A stretch of DNA of 64,000 nt from Azolla caroliniana (lineage: Eukaryota; Polypodiophyta): NCBI GenBank assembly GCA_043228905.1, contig JBHGNT010000003.1:18786001-18850000 (forward strand), read 5' to 3'. Below, piece by piece: positions 1 through 8,929 of this stretch. Numbering within the stretch: position 1 is the stretch's first letter; every line of letters starts with the position of its first letter. The position numbers were made by a program, and so were the translations under genes. Under the pieces are notes generated by a model, which made no database searches, was not told where the DNA came from, and worked only from the letters and a program-made list of their open reading frames with translations.

Positions 1-314
1 CTCTCTGCTACGATCTATACAACAATTACACACCAATAACTCTATACAATGATAATGACAACAACTTTCAACCACTGTTTGCCCTAGGTCATATATATAC
101 TAATATGACTTTCGGGCTATTTACAGATATAGCCACGATGGGCTAACAAAAACATATTTATATCTATGTCCCTTCATCCGGAGAGACCTTCTCACCGGCC
201 CTGCATCATCCGGTTCTCACTGTGTCTTCCTTGCTGGGTACTCATCATCCGGTTCTCACCGGGTCTTCCTTACCGGGTACTCATATCCCATCTGGAGGGA
301 CTGAAATCCTAACA
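1..314 (-). repeat. copia LTR fragment (A/B type)
   Basis: This fragment runs off the left window edge. Read on the minus strand it starts TGTTAGGATTTCAGTCCC at 314, close to the starts of the copia B LTR (23663) and copia A LTR (16101). It holds two imperfect copies of a GC-rich unit built on CATCCGGTTCTCAC (about 206-285), the same motif family that is expanded in the oppositely oriented fragment at 2515-2770. No coding sequence is attached inside the window, so solo LTR or element end cannot be decided. Confidence 0.65.
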
Positions 315-1640
315 TATTATAGGGAATTAATGTCAATGGCTCATTCATGATCATTGAAGTGTTTGTCAGTACTTCAGTCAACCCATTGTCAGGGCTTGTA
401 TAAAGAGTGCTCACTGAGCACATTTTGATGTATAAAGTATTATTATTTGAATTAAGTTTTGTTGTCTGCTCACTTTGTCACTCTCTCATATACCATGTAT
501 TCTCCATCTCTGTGTTTACCTAACTTTGTGCTATCATCCAACAGAGCCGGTTGTGTCTTTTAATTAGCTTCTGCATCTAACTCTTTTCACTCACATGAGC
601 ATTTATGCGATAATGTAGGCAAATGATGACCTTTTGGGCAATCCAAAGTAGGTTTCACATACAATCTAGATATGCGTATATTTGGTAATCAATATTGGCC
701 TTGCCTAGTCTAGATACCCCAATTCCAAAGTTGGTGATTGGGAAACCATGGAAAGATTAGTAGTGAAGATCATTATTTCTAGAACACACACTAATGACAT
801 GTACCATAAGTTGGTTGATGATAGAACTTGGTTAGAGAAGAAAGTTTTGGATACATGGTGTATTACCCAATGTATAAAATGATTGTGTCAAGTTTTAGAT
901 GTAGGATGACATTCTCATCTTACATTTCTTGCAAAGGTGTTTCTTTGGCATGCAATGGTCAATGAATTGTGTTTGACGTTGGCTTTAAAACAAAGACATG
1001 TTTGAAATGTGACATGTTTTCATTGTACGTTGAGTTACAAATGATTAATAAGTGTTTGAATTAATCTATTTCATAGAACTAAGTGTTTTCGTTAGGGTCA
1101 AGTTTAAGAGTCCTTCAAAGAGTTCACTAATAAACATTAAGTAGTCAGTGAGTACACTCAAAGGTGGATTAGCACCTGGTAGTCTTCATCCACTTCACCA
1201 ACAAAAAGATTGAACATTTACTCATTCCCAACAACGATCTAACATGGAAAGAAATTGTTACTTAATTGTGAAATCCTGTTGTAGCAAAGTTAAGTGCATG
1301 CATGTGAATTCTAGGTGAGACCGTTGAGGACATCAACCAAGGAAGATGGGTTTGACAGTTGAGTTAATGATTTAAGAATCCCTTTTAATTTATCATTGTA
1401 GTTGGAGATCAACTTTCTTCAAATATTTGAGATACACCTTTTCATTGTATTTGTGTGCGTGTGAGCTTTTATGTGCAAGTGCTAGTACGCGAGTACATGT
1501 GTAACTATGTGTTCAAGCTATGTAAAAAGTGTGAATTCACATATACGACTATGGAAATATATGTTTGTTTATGTATTTATGCGTTGTCGTGGAGATTCAC
1601 AACCATAGTGAGAAAACTGGGCCAATGGGAATATCGGCGG
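315..1640. other. AT-rich intergenic DNA
   Basis: I see no gene, RNA or element structure here. The open frames are short and without recognisable domains. It may be old decayed repeat sequence. Confidence 0.5.
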
Positions 1641-1783
1641 GGTGTGGCGTGAGCACTCACCCTTGTATACACGTGTAAGATAATGGGGTGCCTTTATGGC
1701 TCTAAATAGGAGTTAAGTTGGGATAGAGAATCCCATGTAATACGGGATTTATCCCACATTGTTATGCACCTCCCTCCTTGTGC

Positions 1784-1792
1784 TATAAAAGG
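1784..1792 (+). promoter_or_regulatory. TATA box of a promoter-like block
   Basis: TATAAAAGG lies between two pyrimidine/purine arms (CTCCCTCCTT before, AAGGAAGGGAG after) that could pair with one bulge. A pyrimidine-rich stretch follows (about 1875-2000), as in plant 5' leaders, with no long coding frame downstream. The block 1640-2330 looks like the U3-R-U5 of an unidentified LTR, but no partner LTR or PBS was found in the window, so this remains an inference. Confidence 0.4.
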
Positions 1793-2514
1793 AAGGGAGG
1801 GTCCCTTGTAAAAAGGGGTTGCCCATTTTGAGTTAGGAGGGTACACCACTTAGATCTAGGGTTCAATAGTTTTCTCTTCTTCTTATTTCTTTATTTTCCT
1901 TAGGGTTTTTCTACTTTGGTCTTCTTCACCCTATTTCGCTTTAAGGTTTTGTTGAGGTTTTCTTCGTCGTCGTCGTATAGATTGAGTCTTTCTATTTGTC
2001 AAGGGTTTAGTCCGGTAGAGAGCTTGTATGTCCTAGGGGGTTTCACTTCTGCTCTGTCTCCTGTGCAAAACCCCACTCAACGCGACGAGCCCAAGAGCTC
2101 CCCGATCGGCGGCTTGGCATCAGACCGTTGTTGTAACCTAATCTACCTTAGACTGGCTCGAAGCCGGAGTTGTATCTTGCTCTTGTAATTATATATATGA
2201 TGGGTTCTGCATTTCTGTGTCTCTTTTGGTGTCGGGTGTATTTCTTTCTTTCCAGTTTCTATACATAAGAAAGCTTCTGTGTGTCTATGCCGGAGTCAGT
2301 GTCTTGTATCCCACGGTTGCACGTGTTGTGATGTATGTGCGTGTATCAGTGTGCATGCGAGCACGGTGAACCGAACCGTAGTCTGAGTACTTATTATTAT
2401 GCGTATAAATATATATACGCAAATATCTATCGAGCCTTCTATACATACGACGCGCGAAGGGCCAGCGGGTGTGCGTACCGTTGTCGTAGTGTAATCCGCA
2501 CACTACGTGAAAAA

Positions 2515-2770
2515 TTACATTTTTGGTCTCTCCGGATAGGACATGGAGTACCCGATGAGAACCGGAAGGAGGAACCGGTAAGGAGACCCGGCAAGAGCCG
2601 GATGAAGAAGGCCGGTGAGAAACAGACGAAGAGGACCGGTAAGAACCGTTTAAAGAAACCGGCGAGAACCGGATGAAGCAGAACCGGCAAGAGCCGGATG
2701 AAGAAGGCCGGTGAGAGCCTCTCACCGGATGAAGAGATATATTTGTAAATAGAAGAAACTATAAAAATAT
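2515..2770 (+). repeat. copia LTR fragment with minisatellite
   Basis: This is related to the fragment at 1-314 but in the opposite orientation: the order GGTCTCTCCGG, then AGTACCCG, then repeated GAACCGG/GCCGGATGAAG units, then GGATGAAG and an AT-rich tail is shared. The unit is repeated many times between 2555 and 2725, giving strongly biased frames on both strands that are not genes. Nothing downstream identifies the parent element. Confidence 0.55.
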
Positions 2771-2782
2771 ATATTACATGCA

Positions 2783-2852
2783 TAGGGCAAGATTCGAACC
2801 TTGCACCTCCATGTTAATAATGTTAAGCCTTATCACTATACTAGCATATTAT
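2783..2852 (-). other. tRNA-like (pol III A/B box) sequence
   Basis: On the minus strand there is an A-box-like TAGTATAGTGATAAGGC and, about 30 nt on, a B-box GGTTCGAATC inside GGAGGTGCAAGGTTCGAATC. The latter string is almost repeated at 29395-29414. No convincing acceptor stem was found, so it is a tRNA relic or SINE head rather than a tRNA gene. It lies antisense at the upstream edge of the plus-strand LTR that follows. Confidence 0.45.
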
Positions 2853-2859
2853 GAATTTT

Positions 2860-3579
2860 AAAGGTATACTAAACTTTATCCCATGTAAATATTCTAGATA
2901 TGCATGGTACAAAAAGTTACTCATACATACACACTCGAGTTAAAAGAAAAAGATGGGATAGAAAGCTAATCATGCACATGAAGTGTGCATGAAAACTAAA
3001 GTTAGAAAAAGCATATAGTCTATAGTTAGAGAAAAAGCATGGATTGTGAAGACTCACTCATCACTATATAAGGATGAGGAGCACAATGTAATAGGTGTGA
3101 AATATTTGGGGAATTGGATATATTTCCTAAAACACCAATTAATATTTAATATATTCGTGGGATTCACGAAGTTGTGATCAAAATTCTCTCTTACTATCTA
3201 AATATTGATTAAATACACTAAACTCGTGTGATTCATGAGATTCATAACTTACCTATCTTTCTAATAAATCAGTCCATAACCATAAACTTGTCTCAAATTC
3301 TTCCTCCTAGTCCAAAACCCCAGTGGTTCCCACCCGACTCACGCAAACGATCCGGAGCCGAAAGGCACGACACCGTGCTCTTCCTCTACGCGTTCCGGTA
3401 GTATTCCGGGACGCGCCCGGATCGGTTGTCTCCAGGTAGCATCCAGAACCGTTCCGGCCGGAGTCTTGACGACATATCCAGTTCTGGAGAACTCAGCCTT
3501 CCAAAAACGCATCTCTCCCCGGTTCAAGACCCCGGTGGTCTAACCCGGATCCAACACGTATGCGCGGATTTCCGCGACA
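2860..3579 (+). repeat. 5' LTR of gypsy element G4
   Basis: The right end is well placed: CCGCGACA followed by TCTTTAGTGAACC, matching the LTR end and primer-binding region of G1 (CTCGACA then TCTTTGGTGAACC). A TATA box (CTATATAAGG, about 3064) is followed by a block ending CACAATGTAATAGG, which recurs inverted in the LTR fragment at 37564-37935. The left boundary is uncertain, because no second LTR copy is present. Expected function is promoter and polyadenylation of the element RNA. Confidence 0.5.
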
Positions 3580-6540
3580 TCTTTAGTGAACCTAATGTGA
3601 AGGGCGGAAAGAGAGGATGGAGTTGGAAGATGAAGACTTTGAGAAGAAGAGGCGAGATGCGGCGCAACGAGATGAGCAAGGTCGAAGAAGTCGACCATTT
3701 CAACAGGGATGGAGGCCCACGAGTTCCACCGAAGCATCGACCGTCCGGTGGAGAAAGGAGCTCGGAGACGCTCACAAAACGTGGCCACCCAGTAAAGGAA
3801 AACAGAGATGGCGTGCGACAGTATGGCATCACAATAGAAAGGGGGTGTGCAAACAAGATGGACGTGGTCGAGGCGGAGGCCAATCGAGGTACGACGATAC
3901 CAGACGAGGGAGAGGGTGCGGGACGAGCCGTCCTCTTTTACATGGGGAGAAAGACCGACCGGGCGAAGGTCGGAAATCGGGAAGGAGAAGATCGAAGGTG
4001 CAGAACGAATCCGGTGAGCTCGGCAACGAAGCCGAAACGTCGAACATCGGAGAAGCAAGCCTAGGTGGGCTTGCTTGATCTTAGAGCGGATGCTTTCCAC
4101 AGACAACACTAAGGAGACGGTAGCCTCAGACAAGTTGTCAGGAGTCGTTTCAGAATCGGTATCCATGGGAGGGCAGTGGCGAATCCGAGAGAATTGCAAA
4201 GTGCGGAGAAAGTAAGACCGGTCCTATGGGTCACCTCACACCGGGCTAGAGACATCGGCGGTCGGCATCGGATGCCGACGTAAGACCAAGATACTGACGG
4301 TGGCAGTAGGTGAACGGGATCCGGTAATACGGAGAGAAATTGGACGAGCCCGGATGAGAACTGGGGGAGCGGACTTCCGGATAACCGATGCGGAAGGGAG
4401 GAGGAAACATGCCTATGAAGAGGCTTGGACCACGGTACGGCGGAACCACGGGAGAGGGTGTGGAGCAAGCCATTCTCTCGACATTCAGATAAGAACGACC
4501 CGGGGCAAGGTCGGGAGAGACGAGAAAGCCAACATGAGACCAAGAGACTGATGGTGGCGGCAAGGGGATGAGGGCAGCAGCGGCGAAAGGCGAGCGGGGT
4601 ATTACGAGAGGACCGGAAGAACGGGCTGAGAGGCCAAGCGAGCCAATATGGGGTGTTCCTCAAACACAGAGGACACCGGTATGTGGGTGCAACGATGACG
4701 CACCATCTGGCCCGGCAGGGGCTGACGAAGCGTGCGCGGGAAGGGGTTCGGCGAGCGGCACACCGGGCTGGAGACTTCGGCGATTGGCATAGGGAGCCAA
4801 CGTAAGACCAAGATACTGACGGTGGCAGCGGAGGGGATCGACGGTGATGGGGGAAGGCGATTGACCGAAGCATGGGTCCACCACACTCGTTCTCGAGTCT
4901 TAGGCGGTTGCGTCCGAGAACCAACGGAAAACCTAAGAGACGGAAAGTGGCGGCAAGGACGCGGAGGTCACGACCAATACAAGTGACGAAAGCGGAGGAC
5001 GGAGCATGGGGAGATCCTAAGACGATCCTCACACCGATCCGGAGACTCCGGCGGTCAGCCCGAGAGTCGCCGTGAGACCTAGAGAGAAGGACGGTGGCGG
5101 CGAGGACGCGAAGGTCACGACCAATGCAAGTGACGAGAGCGGAGGACGGAGCGTGGGGCAGAACGGTGATCCTCACACGGATCTAGAGACTTCGGTGGTC
5201 GGCATCGGGAGCCGACTTAAGACCAAGATACTGACAGTGGCGGTGAGGGGATGAGGGCATCGGTTGCGGAAGGCGAGTGGGGTCCTAAGAGGGAACCGAA
5301 AGAGCAAAAAGGAGGTGTAAGGTCGGCGACGCGCACAGACCGGAACTGAACCTGATCGGCAGGGTTAGAAGGACGGAGATCGGACGCGCTTGGTGAACGA
5401 GGAGGTGGCTGAGACATATCGGAGGACGAAGAAGGATCCTCCTCACCGGGCTAGAGACTTTGGCGGTCGGCAGCGGGTGCCAACGTAAGACCAAGAGACT
5501 GATGGTGGGGGCAAGGGGACAAAGGTGGTAGCAGCAGAGGCACCAAGCAACCAAGGTGTTGCGGGGACGACGGAGGCTAGGCGGGCCGAAACGGGCGAGG
5601 GTGATCCTTCGCGAGTAGCAACACGGGAAGCTACCAAGGACACCCAAGTGGAGAACGGTGTGCCAAGCCGGAAAGGGCACACCCAGAAGCAGAACGAGAG
5701 ACGTGCATGTGGTTGTCGAGGGCCAAGGTAAAGGCATGAGAGAGGGATGGTTCGGCATAGGCAGGGAAGGAGGAAGATGGCACACGGAGGTGCCGGGACG
5801 AGACAACAAGCATGGAAAGGACTGCGAAGGTCGGTGGCCGGAAATCGTATCGGAGGCTGGAGAAGGATCCTCCTCGCCTACCCTGAAGATCTTGGCGGCT
5901 AAGTTGGAGTGGCAAGCCAAGCCGGAGATAACAAGATGGTGGGGACGAGGGGATGACATCAAGCAGATGACATTGAACCAGTTGCAGCAGCACGGAATGA
6001 AAGGGGCCGAGCGGGCCAACATGGGGTGCCCCTCGAACCCGAAGGATACCGGTATGCGGGTGAACCGGCGACGCACGATTTGGCCACCCGAGGGCCGACG
6101 AAGCGTGCACGGAGAAAAACCGAAGTCTTACCCGGGTGGCGTCGAGCGAAGGAGGACGGTCGACTGAGCCTCTTGCGGGGTGAAGTCAAGGGTTACGCGG
6201 CACACAAAAGTGCCAGGACGAGAGTACAAGCGTGAAGACGGATTGCAGGAGTCGTTGGTCTCAAGTGAAGAAGGCCAGAGAAGGATCCTCCACACCGGTT
6301 CTAGAGACCTTGGCAGTTCGTTCATTGTGGCAACGTAAGACCAAGGAGAAGGAAGGTGGCGACGAGGGGACAAAGGCTATAGCGAACAACAACACCGAAC
6401 GAGTAATCAAGGCATCACAAAGATCGGCGAAGGCCAAGCGGGCCACTAGGGGGTGTTCCTCGGACGCGGAGGACACCACCGGGTATACGGGGAAGCGAGG
6501 AGCATGTGTACGGTCGATCAAGGGCCACGGGACTGGTGGT
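3580..6540 (+). mobile_element. G4 internal region, non-coding, repeat-filled
   Basis: It begins directly after the LTR with a G1-like primer-binding region (about 3584-3600), so it should be the inside of a gypsy element of the same group. No gag, protease, RT or integrase motif is visible. The first ATG frame (3617-4078, 153 codons, very rich in Arg, Gly and Glu) has no family I recognise. The rest consists of degenerate GC-rich repeats that leave many frames open on both strands. The region ends where a copia LTR begins at 6541, and no 3' LTR was found. It resembles a large non-autonomous (LARD-like) derivative. Confidence 0.45.
4231..6372. repeat. degenerate tandem repeats inside G4
   Basis: A core of about 80 bp (GGGCTAGAGACTTCGGCGG, then GTAAGACCAAG, then a CGGTGGC/GAGGGGATGAG block) recurs near 4236, 4764, 5033, 5177, 5445, 5880 and 6295. 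A second marker (GGCCAAGCGAGCCAA, then GGGGTGTTCCTC, then GAGGACACCGGTA) recurs near 4631, 6005 and 6431. The best-preserved neighbouring copies, starting near 5780 and 6199, give a period of about 418 bp. Most differences are substitutions. Confidence 0.6.
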
Positions 6541-6724
6541 TACAATGGGAGACTCAGAGGCAATGACCTCGAGCTTTGTCTTCGCCAACCGGCAGTTACA
6601 ACAGAAAATCTTTCTAAATCTCTCTCTCTATATATATATATATCTGTACATTAATAATGATAACAACATCAACAATAGTAAACACTATTTGCCCTAGATA
6701 TATTTATACTCCTATAATTTACAG
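6541..6724 (-). repeat. copia A 3' LTR, partial
   Basis: Closely matches the left-middle part of the copia A LTR at about 15708-15895: shared TACAATGGGAGACTCAGAGG, CTTCGCCAACCGGC, then the AACACTATTTG and TTATACTC blocks. It stops at 6724, where a gypsy LTR starts, so the U3 start of this LTR is missing. On the left it abuts the G4 region without a visible junction signal. Confidence 0.6.
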
Positions 6725-7898
6725 TGTCACGGTATTCCGCGGGGACGCGTCGAAGCGGGGCGGGACCACGAGGATCTCGGACCGAGGAGCCAGTTGGAGC
6801 AAGAAGGACGGGGTCAGGGGCCGGATGGCTCAGCCGGATCAGTTTCCAGACGCGTGGCGATCCGGAGTGGTTTCCGGATACTAGTCGGGTAGCGCATGCA
6901 CTAAGGAATGGAACTTCCCAAGCGGGATGCCGGACAACAACGATCAACCTCTTCAAAAATCCTCTCGGCCATCGTTGCCGAGAGTGTCGCAATTCCTTCT
7001 GTGGTTGGGCCGAACCGTCAAAAATTAGAAGGAATGCCAACTTTCCTGGCTCTTCACCCAAGCGTATGCCGAACCGTTGTCCAACACTTTGGTCTCCATA
7101 CGAGCCGCCGTAATGTAAGGTTCACCGAGAATCACCGGATGGGAGGATGTCTCTTGCACGAAGAAGTGTTGGTCGATCTCAACATCCCCGACCTTTACTC
7201 GAACATTCAGCCACGCCCCGTGTAGCTCCTCTATGGCTTGGATCACCGTGCATATCTTCCACCCGTGCTTGGTGTTGATCGACCACTTCCCTTTTTTGTA
7301 GAAATCCATCGACATAAGATTGATTTTTGACCCGTGGTCGATCAGCGCCACCACCAGCTCCTTAACATCCCCGATCCGGACCGGGGTCTCCATCGTCGCT
7401 CTGGCCTAGTGTGGGTTCATATAGTGGCTATCCGAAAACTCCTCTTCCATCGGCACCTCTTCGAGGTGGTCCGCCTTCACTTCGACCGACTTTTCTGACT
7501 CTGGCTCTAACGAGAGCCACTTCCTTTTCACGTCGGGTTCACCAAAGATGTCACGGTATTCTGCAGGGATGTGTCGAAGCGGGGCGGGACCACAGGGGTC
7601 CCGAACCGAGGAGCCGGTGGGAGTAGGAAGGACCCGGTCAAGGCCCAGATGGCTCAACTGATTGGTTTCTAGACGCGTGCCGATCCGGAACGGTTCCCGG
7701 ATACCGGTGAGGTAGCGCACGGATCGAAGGAATGGAACTTCCCAGGCAGGATGTCGGACAACAACGATAAGCCCATGGGCACACAAACACAAACACAAAC
7801 ACAACAGAAACGGGAAAACACAACACAAGAGTGCCCGCACACATATTATAGATTAACAGGGAACCGAAAAGAGTACAATCGGATGCGGCCGGTAAACA
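6725..7898 (-). mobile_element. G5: protease-only gypsy relic
   Basis: Left LTR piece (6725-6944) and right LTR (7548-7898) both start TGTCACGGTATTC and share long blocks, for example TCGAAGCGGGGCGGGACC and GGAATGGAACTTCCCA. On the minus strand the right LTR is followed by the G1-type primer-binding region (7528-7547). The inside holds only the first gag codons joined straight to the linker and protease, and then runs into the truncated left LTR. Gag proper, RT, RNase H and integrase are all missing. The flanks are copia A LTR on the left and copia A gag on the right; no target duplication is recognisable, so secondary deletion occurred. Confidence 0.65.
6950..7528 (-). pseudogene. gypsy gag-linker/protease pseudogene (G5)
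   Basis: Reads FGEPDVK, as at the G1 gag start, then jumps to the region that in G1 precedes the protease (RKWLSLEPESEK), a stop at 7403-7405, then ETPVRIGDVKE and the aspartic protease segment ALIDHGSKINLMS, VKVGDVEIDQHFFVQ and HPVILGEPYITAARMETKVLDNGSAY. Similarity to G1 ends at the codons GAG GAT TTT, exactly where G1 has its frameshift site. The missing gag makes the relic non-functional. The catalytic Asp of the D-H-G motif is kept. Confidence 0.65.
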
Positions 7899-8085
7899 GG
7901 GCATTCTTGTTCTCAAACATGATGCCTATCTTCTCCTAGAGTTCATGGGCCTTACTCTCTTCATTGAAGTTGTTGTACATGATCATGTCAATGAAGCATT
8001 TTATGTATGCCGTCGTTTTCATGTGCATTACCTCCCAAGTTGCGGCATCGATCTTGTTCGGTTTTTGGTCCCCAGACTGTACCGT
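7899..8085 (-). pseudogene. copia A gag fragment, downstream part
   Basis: Minus-strand homologue of copia B gag at about 24315-24497: the codons for the segment IDAATWEVMHMKTTAYIKC and for FNEE...KIGIMFENK are recognisable. It is interrupted on the right by G1 (target duplication CCGT at 8082-8085) and resumes at 15416. On the left it is cut by G5. All later copia A domains (zinc knuckle, protease, integrase, RT) are absent. Confidence 0.65.
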
Positions 8086-8885
8086 TGTCGTGAAGAAAAC
8101 CGTCTATAGGCGGAATCGGCGCACCAAGGCGTGGGAACCGGTTCTTCACGCGCGCACGCTCCGAGTTGTACATAGAAACGAATTGAGAGGATAATCGGCA
8201 GGAACGGGCCCTAACTCAAGTGGAGACAAAGACCGCGCGAACAGTCTTTTCGGTCGCGCGCGCGAACTGTACGAGTCGGCGGCGTAACTACGCGGATCCG
8301 TGAAAAACGGAGCGGATCCCTGTCCAAAAGGGACAGGGAATAAAGCTGACACGACGGCCTGTTCGTCGGCCTATATAAGGAGCGGGAAAGAGCTGTTGCA
8401 GGGATCTGGGGCGGAGAGGACGAAGTGCTGTCGGACCGTTTCTGGACGCTTCGCTCTCTCTGTTTCCTTCCTTCTTGAGCTCCAAAGCTTTCTGTGCAGG
8501 GTTCCGGGGAGGCTCGCGCTGTTTCGAGGAACGCCCGAGTGCTTCCGGCAGCACCTCCGACCTGCTACCCCCCCCCCATTTCCCCGTTTGTGCGTCGAAG
8601 CGAACAGGCATCGGCATCTGTTCGCCGGCCTGTTCGGTTGCAACCAACCTGTGCCCCATCGGGGGTTGTAGTCGTGTTAGCCATTTTGTTAATACACATA
8701 TTTAGTCATTCGCATCCGTCTGTGTCGGTGTCTGTTCGCGTTCTCCGTGCTGAAGGGCCGTGTCCCTGTGTATCCCCGGTCCTGCGTAGCCGGTTCTCTC
8801 TCTTTCTCCTCCCTCGCTTGCTCTTTGGTTCGAGACCCCCGCGGTCCCGCCTCTATTCCACACGCACTTGCGTAATATCTCGACA
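8086..8885 (+). repeat. G1 5' LTR (800 bp)
   Basis: Starts TGTCGTGAAG and ends CTCGACA; the outer five bases are inverted (TGTCG/CGACA). A TATA box (TATATAAGG, 8372-8380) marks the promoter, placing the RNA start near 8400. Two notable hairpins: TCCCTGTCC/GGACAGGGA (8317-8339, 9-bp stem, 5-nt loop), just upstream of the TATA box and running into AATAAAG, and CGAACAGGC/GCCTGTTCG (8601-8636) in the transcribed leader. A run of ten C lies near 8568. The other three LTR copies of this family (14616, 31415, 36679) appear identical. Confidence 0.92.
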
Positions 8886-8889
8886 TCTT

Positions 8890-8905
8890 TGGTGAACCCG
8901 ACGTG
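8890..8905 (+). other. primer-binding region of G1
   Basis: TGGTGAACCCGACGTG begins 4 nt after the LTR end with TGG, as expected for pairing to a tRNA CCA tail. The same string, with small changes, follows the LTRs of G2, G3, G4 and G5, so it defines the group. It is not the TGGTATCAGAGC site of most plant copia elements. I could not assign the primer tRNA. Confidence 0.6.
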
Positions 8906-8929
8906 AAAGAGGCGGCAGAAGAGCAGAAG

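Noticed and set aside
4109-5176. 355-codon open frame on the minus strand
   Set aside because: It runs through the degenerate GC-rich repeats and shows repeat-derived motifs (HAPSSALVTCIGRDLRVLAA twice). No domain or conserved residue is recognisable.
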